Below are positions 1 through 9,085 of a stretch of 64,000 bases of DNA, one piece after another. The stretch is from Shinisaurus crocodilurus. Lineage: Eukaryota; Chordata; Lepidosauria; Squamata; Shinisauridae. A program made the translations under genes and the position numbers. The stretch is taken from assembly GCA_021292165.1 (NCBI GenBank), contig CM037877.1, forward strand, positions 203,526,715-203,590,714, in the 5' to 3' direction. Numbering within the stretch: the first letter of the stretch is position 1; every line of letters begins with the position of its first letter. The notes under the pieces are model-generated. The model was not told the DNA's origin, made no database searches, and saw only the letters and a list, made by a program, of their open reading frames with translations.

Positions 1-680
1 ATACCTCTGTGTGACTTCTTATGTTGGCTTCACAGAGAAGAGGGTCAAGCTCTGTGTCCTGAGTCAGTGACCTTGGAGGCACAGCCAGACCTCTTTCCTG
101 GGGAAACTTGCTGGGGGTTTGTCCTCCTTTGGATTGCATACAGGCAGCCTCCTGGGTCAGGCTTCTTGACTTCATGATCACTATCAAAGTCATCTTGGGT
201 GTCAGGGCAGGGTCACATATAATCTATCCTCTGTTTTGCACATCCCAGAGACCCCAAGCAATTCTTAATAGGTTAATCCAATGTATGGGATCCTGAAGTC
301 TGTTTTTCCTGCCACTCAATTTTCTTTTGCCTGTTATGGGTGGATATAATTAATAACAATTTAGTTATGTGAAGCACAAGGAAGACCACAGCAGGTCCCA
401 GCAAGAGGTTGGGTAAGCTTGGGTTCGTGGGAAATGAACAGCCTCCACCACACAGACACACAGTATTGCCAGATGAAGGCATGAATGGAGGGTGATTGAG
501 ATCTAGGGAGCATGAATGAGCAGCAGATGAGAGTCTTGCACTGATTAGATTAACACACACATGGCCTAACGGCACAGGAGATACTTTCCTGAAAAGAACC
601 TTAGAATAAGGTGAAGTGTGCGTTTCACCCTTTAACACTAATCATAGACTTGACATACTAACTCTACATTGAGACATAAC
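1..680. other. Unique stretch, no gene recognised
   Basis: No splice-bounded exon, repeat consensus or RNA gene was recognised here. The short open frames have no domain signature. The last ~20 bases run into the CAA/ACA-rich arm of the neighbouring palindrome. Confidence 0.5.
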
Positions 681-960
681 GACAACAACAACAACAATAA
701 ACAACAACAACAACAACAACAATAATAATAATACATTGTAAGATCAGAAAACAAGACACTGTACCTGCTCTATATTTCTTCTTTTCCATTTAAACGTGAT
801 GTGTCTCAGCTTAGTGTCTCAGCTCACTAAGCTGAGACACATCACGTTTAAATGGAAAAGAAGAAATATAGAGCAGGTACAGTGTCTTGTTTTCTGATCT
901 TACAATGTATTATTATTATTGTTGTTGTTGTTGTTGTTGTTTATTGTTGTTGTTGTCGTC
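681..960. repeat. Near-perfect large palindrome (136-bp arms, 8-base spacer)
   Basis: The left arm (681-816) is the reverse complement of the right arm (825-960), with one mismatch found by eye. The spacer is 8 bases (817-824). The arms contain unique sequence plus a mixed (CAA)n/(AAT)n microsatellite that is mirrored as (TTG)n/(ATT)n on the right. Identity drops outside 681 and 960. As RNA or single-stranded DNA this would fold into a very long hairpin. It could be a recent inverted duplication, a fold-back element, or a fold-back assembly or sequencing artefact; the sequence alone cannot decide. Short open frames in the right arm are translations of the microsatellite and are not genes. Confidence 0.9.
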
Positions 961-1030
961 GTCATCATCATCATATTTATTTATAACCCACCTTTTCCCC
1001 AATACTTCACCCAACTGCATGCAACTTTAC
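961..1030 (-). repeat. Reverse-oriented retroposon tail fragment
   Basis: Read on the minus strand, 974-1000 gives an AAAAGGTGGGTTATAAATAA-type ending followed by GAT repeats. This resembles the 3' tail shared by several squamate SINEs and LINEs. The (TTG)n/(CAT)n tract of the palindrome's right arm would be its simple-repeat tail. The body of the element could not be traced. Confidence 0.4.
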
Positions 1031-2010
1031 CCCAGTCGAAGATCCCAAACTTTTTGCAATAGGGTGCAGTTAGCTTCACTTCTTGAAGGGGATCTAACAC
1101 CCAGATTATTTGTCATAACATGCCCTTGGGCAAGTCACCCACTGTACCCACTGTCACTTCTTGTCTTGCTTTTAATAATTAGAATGAAATGGTGCTGGGC
1201 TATGTATTGTCCCTCACTATGTGTCTGCATTACCAAGCTCATCACACTTTGGCCTTGCTGTTGCAGGATGCACCTTGGACTTGCAGCAGTGCGTATTTAG
1301 CATTATATGCTACACTCTATAGTGCTGTTCCTATTTTTCTTTGCCTGTTATTTCATGCAAGAGAATAGTAGGACAAATGACCCCATAGCTACACAGAATC
1401 TCATCAGACCAAGGCAGGTGGAAATACGCAAGTCTGGTGCAAAATCTGTCATAGAAATAGCATTTGCATTAGTTGGCAGTGTAAGCAATCTCTTGAGGCA
1501 GCAAGGAATGATACAGATGGCTTTGCTGGAAAACTGCTGATGGCAGGGAAAATAGTGATCTATGGGCAAAAGAGAGATGCTTGCTAAGGCAGCAAGCAAG
1601 GGGAACGGAGACCATCGGAGATGGGCTGTACCATCACGTGAAAGGATGGAGTATTGTGCAAGAGATATAAACTGATTATGTTCAACATGTCAATAAAAAG
1701 AGGGAAGCAATACCTCTTCATTTAGGAAGGGGAGGAGTAGCTAATGGGCCAGATGTTAAGAAGAACTAAGCACTCGACAGGCTGGGCTTTTAACTGCTGG
1801 CCATTTCCTGATTTTCAAGGGCGTCATCCACTGGGGTAAGTTGAGGGTATTGCCATCCTTGTTTTCTACATGGCTAGTTGCTTGTTGGCCATATAAGGGA
1901 ACTTACCTGTGTGAAGCTGAAGATGACATAATGCACAGCTGGTTTAATTGCAAATGTGTGCCCAATTCAAATGATACCTCTTTGAACAGGCACATACCTC
2001 CATGATATAG
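1031..2010. other. Unannotated stretch
   Basis: No gene, RNA or clear repeat consensus recognised. The overlapping open frames around 1307-1600 on both strands have no recognisable domain and no codon-level support. Confidence 0.4.
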
Positions 2011-2152
2011 GGGCAGCATCCCCCAATGGTGCCCTCTTGGATGTGTTGGACTAAACTCCTATCACCCCAGCCCCGCTGGCCAATGGTCAGGGATGATGAG
2101 AATTGTACTCCAGCAATCTCTGGACAGCCGCACACTCTCCACCCCTGCTCTA
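2011..2152. mobile_element. Palindromic hAT-type MITE, diverged
   Basis: The segment starts with a GCAGCATCCCCCAATGGTGC-type end, has a centre of the form 'actaaactcc..catc..ccctgg/ccaatggtcaggg', and returns to CTCCACCCCTG at the right. The two halves are diverged inverted copies. It matches the layout of several other MITEs in this window (4295, 32326, 36305, 43444), all of which carry a 'gactacaactcccatca'-like core. No clear 8-bp target duplication remains. Confidence 0.55.
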
Positions 2153-2454
2153 GAAGCTCACATGCAAGGCTTCTAGAGCAATCATCCCTCTTCATCCACT
2201 GCATATTTGGGTTCTTCAGAGGTGCCAAGTATGAGAAGCCATGGTTGAAGTAAATCATGTTGGTAGAAGTAAATGAAGCACAGCCTTATCTCCTGATACC
2301 AGATGCAGGGAAGATGCTTCCTGCCCTTTCTAGCCCAACAGACCATGGTTTATGGCAGGCCTTTCTCCATTAACTGTCTTCGAAGTCAGGTACCTCATTT
2401 AATACTGTGCGGAATAAAGCCAGTTGGATTTTTTAGCAATTTAAATCATCCCCC

Positions 2455-2910
2455 CCCCCAAAAAAAATTGTAATAAAAATCATCAGTCACATTAAGGAAC
2501 CATCTACAGAACGCAGGATGCCAAGCAATCAGCGTGAATTTAAGCAAGACGCAAATGTCTTTTGCTGGCAGAAGTTCCAGGGCTCATTTATCATTTAATG
2601 CAGAGCGCACTGCAGTGAATCTTGTCTGAAGGCCCTTACCTAACGAATTGGCTCCCACACAGTTTCCCCTAATTCACTGATTTTTGTTCCACATCATAAA
2701 GTCCAGGATTCATGTCCCTGAGACATCTGGTTGTGTGTCACAAGAAAGATCAACGTGATCTTAACCTCTTGCCTTCCATTTCAGGAAATCCTTTATTGGC
2801 ATTCTAGCGCTTGTGAAACACTCTGTCGGCATTGTCCATTTACTCAAGCAGACAGTGCTGCACACTCAGCCATCAACTTTCAATTATTGTGATTATTGAC
2901 CTCAGATAAG
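2455..2910. other. Candidate conserved noncoding sequence
   Basis: From about 2480 to 2680 and 2780 to 2900 the sequence is unique, AT-leaning and free of recognisable repeats, with homeobox-like AATTA/TTATTG words. Such blocks between old repeats often prove to be conserved regulatory elements in amniotes. This is a judgement of texture only; there is no alignment behind it. A poly-C/poly-A tract at about 2451-2468 marks the left edge. Confidence 0.25.
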
Positions 2911-2929
2911 GTGCAAAATACTGGACATT

Positions 2930-3080
2930 TTGAGCCTCATTCATGCTCATGGCAACTGTGGTTTTTATGCTCATTTCATAGATGAAGAAATAAGGCAAAG
3001 GGAGACATAAGGCCATCAGCTCAGTCCTTGGATTTGAACCCTGCTCTTCAAATACAATGGTATAACCATTTTTACAATAC
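2930..3080 (+). repeat. MIR/CORE-SINE-like relic
   Basis: The stretch follows the order of the MIR core and tail: 'catggcaactg', 'catttcatagatgaagaaat', 'gcaaagggagac', 'ggatttgaaccct'. It is strongly diverged, as expected of an old element. There is no intact polymerase III promoter. Confidence 0.5.
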
Positions 3081-3191
3081 TGTCACTTAATCATGACTTG
3101 TATAGGGCTATCAATATTCAGCAGGTGAGATAGATCTTTGCTCCCCAAAAATTCACAGCTATGGTGAAAGCAATCATTACATCAGCAGTGG

Positions 3192-3384
3192 CTGGTGGCT
3201 CCAATATCAGTGGGGCCGTGTATCCACTCCAGGTTTCAGTATCAACATTAAAGGAGCTATCCACGGTGCCAAACCTGTTTTGGGGATGGGGTTCAGCACC
3301 ATGGATAGCTCCTTAAAAGGTCAAGCTGAAACCCAGAGTGGATATACTGCCCCACTGACATTGGAGCCCCCAGCCTCCACTATA
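3192..3384. mobile_element. Fold-back hAT-type MITE
   Basis: The left end reads CAGTGGCTGGTGGCTCC and the right end is the reverse complement of GTGGAGGCTGGGGGCTCC. The arms (~85 bp, roughly 85% complementary by eye) meet around a spacer near 3275-3300. The CAGTG start is typical of hAT superfamily termini. A related half-copy lies at 48406-48500, so this is a dispersed family. An 8-bp target duplication could not be identified with certainty. Confidence 0.6.
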
Positions 3385-3517
3385 TTCCATTGCGCTCATA
3401 TGCAGGTCTTTTGATCCACAGATCTGACATTGCTTTGCAGAGGAGATCCATTTGAGAGAATGAGAAAGTCAAAATCAAAGGAAGCAGGTGAGTGACGTAC
3501 TGCAAGTTAGCGATACA

Positions 3518-3600
3518 CTAGTTTCCTGCATTGAGCAGGGGGCTGGACTCGATAGCCTTGTAGGCTCCTTCCAACTCTATGATCTATGAAATCTATGAAA
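3518..3600 (+). mobile_element. 5S-rRNA-derived SINE, 5'-truncated copy (tail only)
   Basis: Only the body and tail are present: TTTCCTGCATTGAGCAGGGG, then the 'ggactcgatagccttgtagg' block and a terminal 'tctatgatctatgaaatctatgaaa'-like repeat. It matches the 3' half of the full copies at 8897, 34551 and 38152. The 5S head is absent, as expected for incomplete reverse transcription. The ATCTATGA-type tail resembles the 3' end of CR1 LINEs. Confidence 0.8.
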
Positions 3601-4294
3601 CCCACTCTCTCTGCATCCCCAAGTTCAGTTCTCTGCAGTATTTATTCAGCCAAAATGATGCCACAATGGAGAGGTATGCCAAGAACAAAGTGCTAAGCCT
3701 GAGTCAAGCAATTTTATGATTTTCTTAATTCTAATATTAAATCAGCACTTGAGTTCTAGTTCCTTGTTGATGTAGAAAAAGACTCCGCTGTTCCACTAGG
3801 TGTCCTTTACTTTAAGGGGTATCCCTTTTTCTTGAATAATATTTATCACATCTCCATAGCATCCAATAGAATGGGCACTCCTTGTGCTCAGAATAGCTCC
3901 ACAGAAAACATACCTACTGCTCCAGACAAATTAACATATGCACATTTCATGTGTAGAACTTCCCAGAACCAATTAACAGCTCTACAGTGCAGCTCTCTAG
4001 ACCCACGGAACCTGCTACAAAAGACATATAATTCTTTTGTCCTTTACATTTGAGCTCACATGTTCTTATCCCTAATAATCCTTCCCCCCACACTTTGTCT
4101 AGAAAATGAACTAGAGTTTTCAAATGCCCTAGCTTTGGAGTGCTTGGAAAATTGCAAAGTGTGTACAATTTTTTTTTAGAGTTTGATATAAAACACTTGA
4201 AAAGCCCAAGTACTGTTTTTCTGGTTTCCCATTTCCTACCAGTCCACCCTCCTTACCCAAGCAAACCCCCCATCTGCCTTTGGAAGGAGTAAGA
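3601..4294. other. Unannotated stretch
   Basis: No gene, RNA gene or recognisable repeat was seen. The small open frames on both strands overlap each other and carry no motif. Confidence 0.4.
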
Positions 4295-4389
4295 CAGCCT
4301 TCCCCAATCTGGTTCCCTCCAGAGGTTGGCTGGGGATGATCAGAGTTGTAGTCCAAAACATATGGAGGACATCGGCTTGGGGAGGGCTG
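4295..4389. mobile_element. Palindromic hAT-type MITE, short
   Basis: The ends are CAGCCTTCCCCAATCTGG and its imperfect inverse CGGCTTGGGGAGGGCTG. The interior contains the 'gagttgtagtccaaaacat' core shared with the copies at 36305 and 43444. Length is about 95 bp. The flanks show no clean 8-bp duplication. Confidence 0.6.
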
Positions 4390-5954
4390 GAGAAAGAGAT
4401 GGCAGAGAGCTTCCTTTGCCAACCATAGCAGAGTGAGCATCATTTCATGTTGGGGATCACCACGGGGCTTGCTTTGCAGGGCTCCTGTGTTAGAGGGACC
4501 TGTTAATTCTCCCCCAAGACAAGGAAGGCATTTTCCCCCCTTGGGGGACAGGGGGACTAAGATTGAGGGCAACGGAGCCTACATTGTGGGATGTGAGGCC
4601 TATTTTGAGTTGGGCCCTGCCTGAAAGGGATTGGATCTTTCTCAAAATATAGCCAATTCATGCAAGTGGGAAGGAATCTGCATTTTGAGCCCCAGCCCAT
4701 CCAACGCCCCAGCCCATCCCTACTTGTTGTAAAATGCAGTGTAATGAATGCCCTCATCTTATCCTCTATTAACTGCAGCAGGCATCTTCAAGACCTTTCA
4801 AACCAAAGCCCAATTCCTATTGGGAGAGAGCTTGGCAGAAAGATGAGAAGGAGGATATTGATCCAGGTCTACAAATAAGCTATGAACAGGCATGCAGAGC
4901 TGCATATTAACTGGAGCTCGCTACAGTTTTGATGCAGGAAAGGCAGAGAGCGGAATCAAGGCATGCTATTTTCTTGGCCCCAATACACATTTACAAAGGC
5001 AACAGGGTTAGATTCATCATAAACATTCCCTACAAATTTACCTCACTGTTTAAAATGTGAGGTTCTTTGCTCTTACACCTGCTGACAAGAAGTCGATCCT
5101 TATCTTTCAGGGTCTCAGGCAGCTGGTAGATTCTGGGTGATATTTGAGCTTCAAGAACTGTATCTACTCTGACCCTAAGGAAGAAGAGATGTAAGCTGCT
5201 TGCCTATAGGGTGACTTCATACAGCTCCACTTGGTAGAGGGTCCCCTAAGTGTGCACCCTAACCATACAAAACATTAAACTCATCCTCAAATGTGATGGT
5301 GCCCACCAGATTTTCCATACCCCTAGAGCTGGCCTGGAGCAGAACAGCTTAAGCACCCCTCCCCAAGTAAAGATGCATAGAACCCCTGAACACGCACAGA
5401 GTCAATTTTAAGCCCTCATTTTATTTCAGATCAGTAGGTAGAGCAAAAATAATCCATACTACTACCACCTGTCTCTTTTTCTCATAGGGCCAAAAACATG
5501 AGCCTCCCAAACCTAAAGAACTGAGGTGGGGCTTGACATAAATATTTGCCATAAGCTACAAGTTGGAACAAGCTTCAAGGTGGAATTCAGAGTTTTGCTG
5601 ATTCCCATATCCCTGCTGCTGCTGAGAGACAAATCCCTGTATTATTTCACTTGTGGTAGGACTCTGCCCTAGTACTGAAAAGTTATATGGCTTTCTCTCT
5701 CCTTTTGTCCTGAGCACAAGATTTGCATATAAAGCATCACCCAGCACACTACGTTCCAACTAGAGCCAGGGCAGTATTTTTAACTGAACTATTTTTTGAC
5801 CATTCCCAGAGGGGCGAAAAAAAGAGAGGCCCTTTTGGGTGGGTTGACGGGTGGGCAGGGGGAATATTGGCTTAACGTACTTTGCTGGCAACATGGCTGA
5901 GTGTATTTCCCCCCCCCCCCCATTTTTTAAAACATAAAAAACAAAACAAAAAAC
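4390..5954. other. Unannotated stretch with simple tracts
   Basis: No gene or named repeat recognised. It ends with a C10 tract near 5911-5920 and an A-rich tract before the LINE insertion site at 5955. Confidence 0.4.
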
Positions 5955-6261
5955 CTTTGCTGGCATAGTATAGTAGGCAATCACTCGTGACCGAGTAAGA
6001 TTGTCTTCCAGGATAAAATTACAAAACGAAAATTATAAAAAGAGGAAATTCTAAAAAAAAATTGTGTAGACTCTAGCAATGGGTCCGTAAGTGACTGTGG
6101 AGGCCAATTCTAGATCCACACAGCTTCCCACAGTGAGGACACAGGTTACCAGATGGCAGATGGTCCTGTAAAGGATTCATTTGACGTGCTTTTCGCTTAG
6201 CACGTTTCTCCCTTTCACCTTGCACTCAGGCTTCTTCAGAGTCCATGGACTTTGCTGGCAT
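5955..6261 (-). mobile_element. 5'-truncated non-LTR retrotransposon (RTE-like), 3' end only
   Basis: The insert occupies 5967-6249 and is flanked by an exact 12-bp target duplication CTTTGCTGGCAT (5955-5966 and 6250-6261). On the minus strand it encodes the last part of a LINE ORF2 C-terminus, including the region of a C2H2-type finger, followed by a short 3' UTR ending CGAGTGATTGCCTACTATAC. The same 3' end occurs at 27558-27944 and 34179-34999. A missing 5' end plus a target duplication is the usual result of target-primed reverse transcription. The clade is not proven; RTE-like is my best reading. Confidence 0.8.
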
Positions 6262-7060
6262 CTCATTGTGGCCAGTGAGACTTGCTGGGTTGGTTTGCAT
6301 TTCATGCTAATCCACAGTGCGTTAATTAAACCTTGGGGTTTAGTGGCCTATGTGGGCAGCCATTTTGCATATTCAAGCCGTGACTGCAGTTTGTTGTGTC
6401 GTGCAAACCTAATGAGATTATGAGGGTGGGTTGTTTGCGTGGGTGGGTTGTTAACCATGCCAAGAACCCATCCTTGCTATGTTCACATGACATGGCAAGC
6501 CACGGTTGTGCCTTGAATATGCAAAAGTCGCCCAGCACATGCTGGCATGTGCTGCAACCTGCCATGGCTTAAATAAGCCATGCTGGGCCATGGTGATCAT
6601 GCAAACTGGGTCCCTGTCTCCACAGCCTCCTGAGTTCCTCCTGGCTGTTTCCTCTTCCTGTGCAAGATTACCATGGAAAAGACACAACACAGTATTGTTT
6701 CCATGGTGATCTGACTGGCACAGGAAGAGGAAACATGGCTGAAGGAACTCAGGAGGCTGTGGAAGTGGAGAGTCTCGCTGACCTGGTTTGCACAAAATGA
6801 CAGTGGTTAATAAACCACGGTTAATAACCCTCACACGTGCTGGCTCATTTCCCTAATTACCCTTGTCAGATCAGATGCGGCTTGTTGTGACATGCGAACC
6901 CGGTGAGGGTGGGTGGTTGCGCTGGTTAACAAACCACCCAGAGCCCCCACTCTGTTGTAGGATTGCCATGTGGTTTGGTAAGGGAAATGAGCCAGCAGCA
7001 TGTGACCGGCATGTGTGAGGGTGGTTAATAAGCCTCTTCATGAGATGTGAACCAGGCCAT
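6262..7060. repeat. Mosaic of inverted repeats related to a GGGTTC..ACGA MITE family
   Basis: The stretch contains repeated variants of 'gtgaaccc/gggttcac', 'aagccatg', and 'gtgggtggttg' in both orientations, which recur at 8410-8770 and 13325-13527. It looks like one or more diverged palindromic DNA elements, partly overlapping. The clearest symmetrical part is annotated separately at 6619-6763. Confidence 0.45.
6619..6763. repeat. Inverted repeat with ~64-bp arms
   Basis: The left arm begins TCCACAGCCTCCTGAGTTCC and the right arm ends with its reverse complement (GGAACTCAGGAGGCTGTGGA, allowing small gaps). The centre is near 6691. Two short CCATGG-type blocks are paired inside. The arms show a handful of mismatches and indels, so this is older than the 681-960 palindrome. 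Confidence 0.75.
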
Positions 7061-8405
7061 TAGCTGTGATCAGTGGCTGGCAAGGCTTTTTATATATATA
7101 GTGTAAAAATAGGAGAAAAACTATGCTTGGAAACCTTGGCTTGGATCTAGATTTAAACTGGATCAACTGCGATGGTAGAAGTAGACTTCCCCGCCCCCTC
7201 CTGCCCACAACAGCCCCTCCAGCCTCCTAAAAATGCTACACAGAGAGTCCGGAGACCCTGCTGAATGGGATGAGCTGTGGTGTGTGTGTGTGCGTGTGCG
7301 TGGGAATGTGGGATCCCAAAAATTGGATGGAGGGACCTTCCATGTGCTCAGCCCTTCCTCTCATGGAAGGCAGACCATGGATCCAACCCCTTATCTGAAA
7401 AGTATGGGAAGCAAACCCCCTCCTGAAAATTTCTTAGAATTCCCTCCCCAACAGCTCTAATTTCCCCACTAGTTTAATGGGAAGGATGAATGGTCCCATG
7501 AAAATGCAGGGGGTACATCAGGAGAGAGTGAGGGGGAAAGGCAGGTGTAGAAAAAAAACAGGGCTTGCTCCAGTTGGACTCCCCCGCCACCCTCTTGCCT
7601 TACAGGGCTACCTACCATCAACTGCCCCGTGGTAAAAATTCAAGGAGATAGACAGAGGTAAAAAAAAAGACCTCACGGGCCGGCCGGCCGGCCCCAGCTG
7701 GACTCCCCTTCCCCATAGCAATCTACTGCCCTGTGGGAAGAATTTCAAGAGAGAGGCAGGCAAAGAAGACTCAGGACCTGCCCCAGCTGGATTTCCTGTC
7801 GCCATCCCACAGGGCCATCTACCATCAACAGCTCTGTGGGACCCCAGAACCATTTTCCACCTTGAGAAGAGGATCATGATGATGATGATTTTTTTTTTTT
7901 TAAATGTTAATATTGCTTATTGTGATTTTCTTTTCTTTTTTTGTTACTTGTAAGTGCCTGGGTAGGATTAGTATCCTGAAGGCAGCAATAAATAATTTTT
8001 AGCCCACCACGACCCCAACTCATATGCTGACACAGTGACCATTCCTCATTTGGAAGGTAGGTCTATATGGTCATCAAGTGGGGTGATAACATTTCCCCAA
8101 GGCTTTTGTTTATCTACTAATTATAGAGGCTTCCTTAGTGGGCACTGATGGCTCAAATGTGCTTGCCTTAATGGACACTGATGGCTGTTGATAACCGGAC
8201 TGCTAGCCAGGGAGGGGACACACTCCACCTGCTTGGGTGGGGGCTTGAGAGAAACAGCGGGACAGTTTGATTGTGGGCAGCAGAGAGAGAGATGTTTTTG
8301 CACTTGGTTAGCAAGGAGGCGGCTTGGGATTTGGGGGTGCTCCAAGTGCATGCTGGTTGCATTGAAGTAAAACTGATATGGCTTAAAGACTAGCTCTGTC
8401 TGACA
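7061..8405. other. Unannotated stretch with simple repeats
   Basis: No gene recognised. It holds a short GT-rich tract (7280-7302), a GGCC repeat (7678-7694), a GAT/T tract near 7876-7900, and purine-rich segments. Three similar blocks around 7560-7830 ('cagctggactccc...ccacagggc..ctaccatcaac') suggest a degraded tandem duplication of about 100 bases. Confidence 0.4.
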
Positions 8406-8409
8406 GTGG

Positions 8410-8770
8410 GAGGGTTTGCACGATATGCTAAGCCACACTGCGTAGCAAGCAGTGATCTCCTCTTACCTGTGTTGGCCCATGCACTTTCATCGGCTTCCTC
8501 CAGAGGAGACCAATGACAGTGCGCACCCCACCCCACTCTCCCAGAGCCACTTGGCCAGAGCGGCACACCTTTCTGCCGCTTGGCTCTGTAGAGTTCGGGG
8601 CTTCACCTGGACTTGTGGTGTCATTCCGGTTCGGACGACACGGCAAGCCCAGGGGTGGCGACGAAACCCTACAACAAGCCACAAAGAAGCCACCCTGTGG
8701 TGAGGGGCGCATGCGCTGGGTTTGGACAACCCGCCAAGCCACCGTGGCTTAGCGTGTCATGTGAACCCAG
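8410..8770. mobile_element. Diverged palindromic DNA element (same family as 13325)
   Basis: The left end reads 'tttgcacgatatgctaagccac' and the right end 'gtggcttagcgtgtcatgtgaaccc', which are inverted relatives of each other and of the GGGTTCACACAACACGATAA ends at 13325. Overlapping open frames in this GC-rich interior have no recognisable domain. Confidence 0.5.
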
Positions 8771-8825
8771 TCAGAGTGTCTGTCTGATCCCTCATGCTTA
8801 GCTTGCAAATAAATAGATATCTCAA

Positions 8826-9085
8826 ACACACCACCATAATAGCTGGCTGGGGCATGCTGGGAGTTGTAGGCCAAAAACATCTGGGGACCCAAGGTTTCAT
8901 AGATTCATAGATTATAGAGTTAGAAGGAGCCTACAAGGCTATCGAGTCCAACCCCCTGCTCAATGCAGGAAACTAGAGGAGGGGTCTCCCATCCAAGTAA
9001 CAACCAGGCCTGACCCTGCTTAGCTTTCCACGCTCAGACAAGCTGAGCCAGCGTGAGCCACAGTTGGAGAACACTGCTGTAATTG
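8826..9085. mobile_element. MITE split by a 5S-derived SINE
   Basis: The left half (8826-8896) shows the 'ctgggagttgtaggccaaaa' core and 'catctggggacccaagg'. The right remnant (about 9063-9082) reads GTTGGAGAACACTGCTG, the usual end of the same MITE. The two join if the SINE at 8897-9062 is removed, so the SINE inserted into a pre-existing MITE. Confidence 0.55.
8897..9062 (-). mobile_element. 5S-rRNA-derived SINE with CR1-like tail (full head)
   Basis: On the minus strand the element begins near CACGCTGGCTCAGCTTGTCT and continues through the 5S-like blocks AAGCTAAGCAGGGTC, GGCCTGGTTGTTAC and TTGGATGGGAGACC. These correspond to the internal polymerase III promoter (box A, intermediate element, box C) of vertebrate 5S rRNA. 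A lineage-specific body and an 'atctatgaatctatga' tail follow. The tail resembles CR1 LINE 3' ends, which suggests CR1 enzymes mobilised it. It is not a functional 5S gene: the 5' third and 3' end of 5S are missing. Confidence 0.85.

Noticed and set aside
887..1300. 137-residue open frame
   Set aside because: Its N-terminal part is a translated microsatellite in the palindrome arm; the rest has no domain.
8897..9062. A real 5S rRNA gene
   Set aside because: The 5' third and the 3' end of 5S are missing and the same non-5S body follows in every copy.
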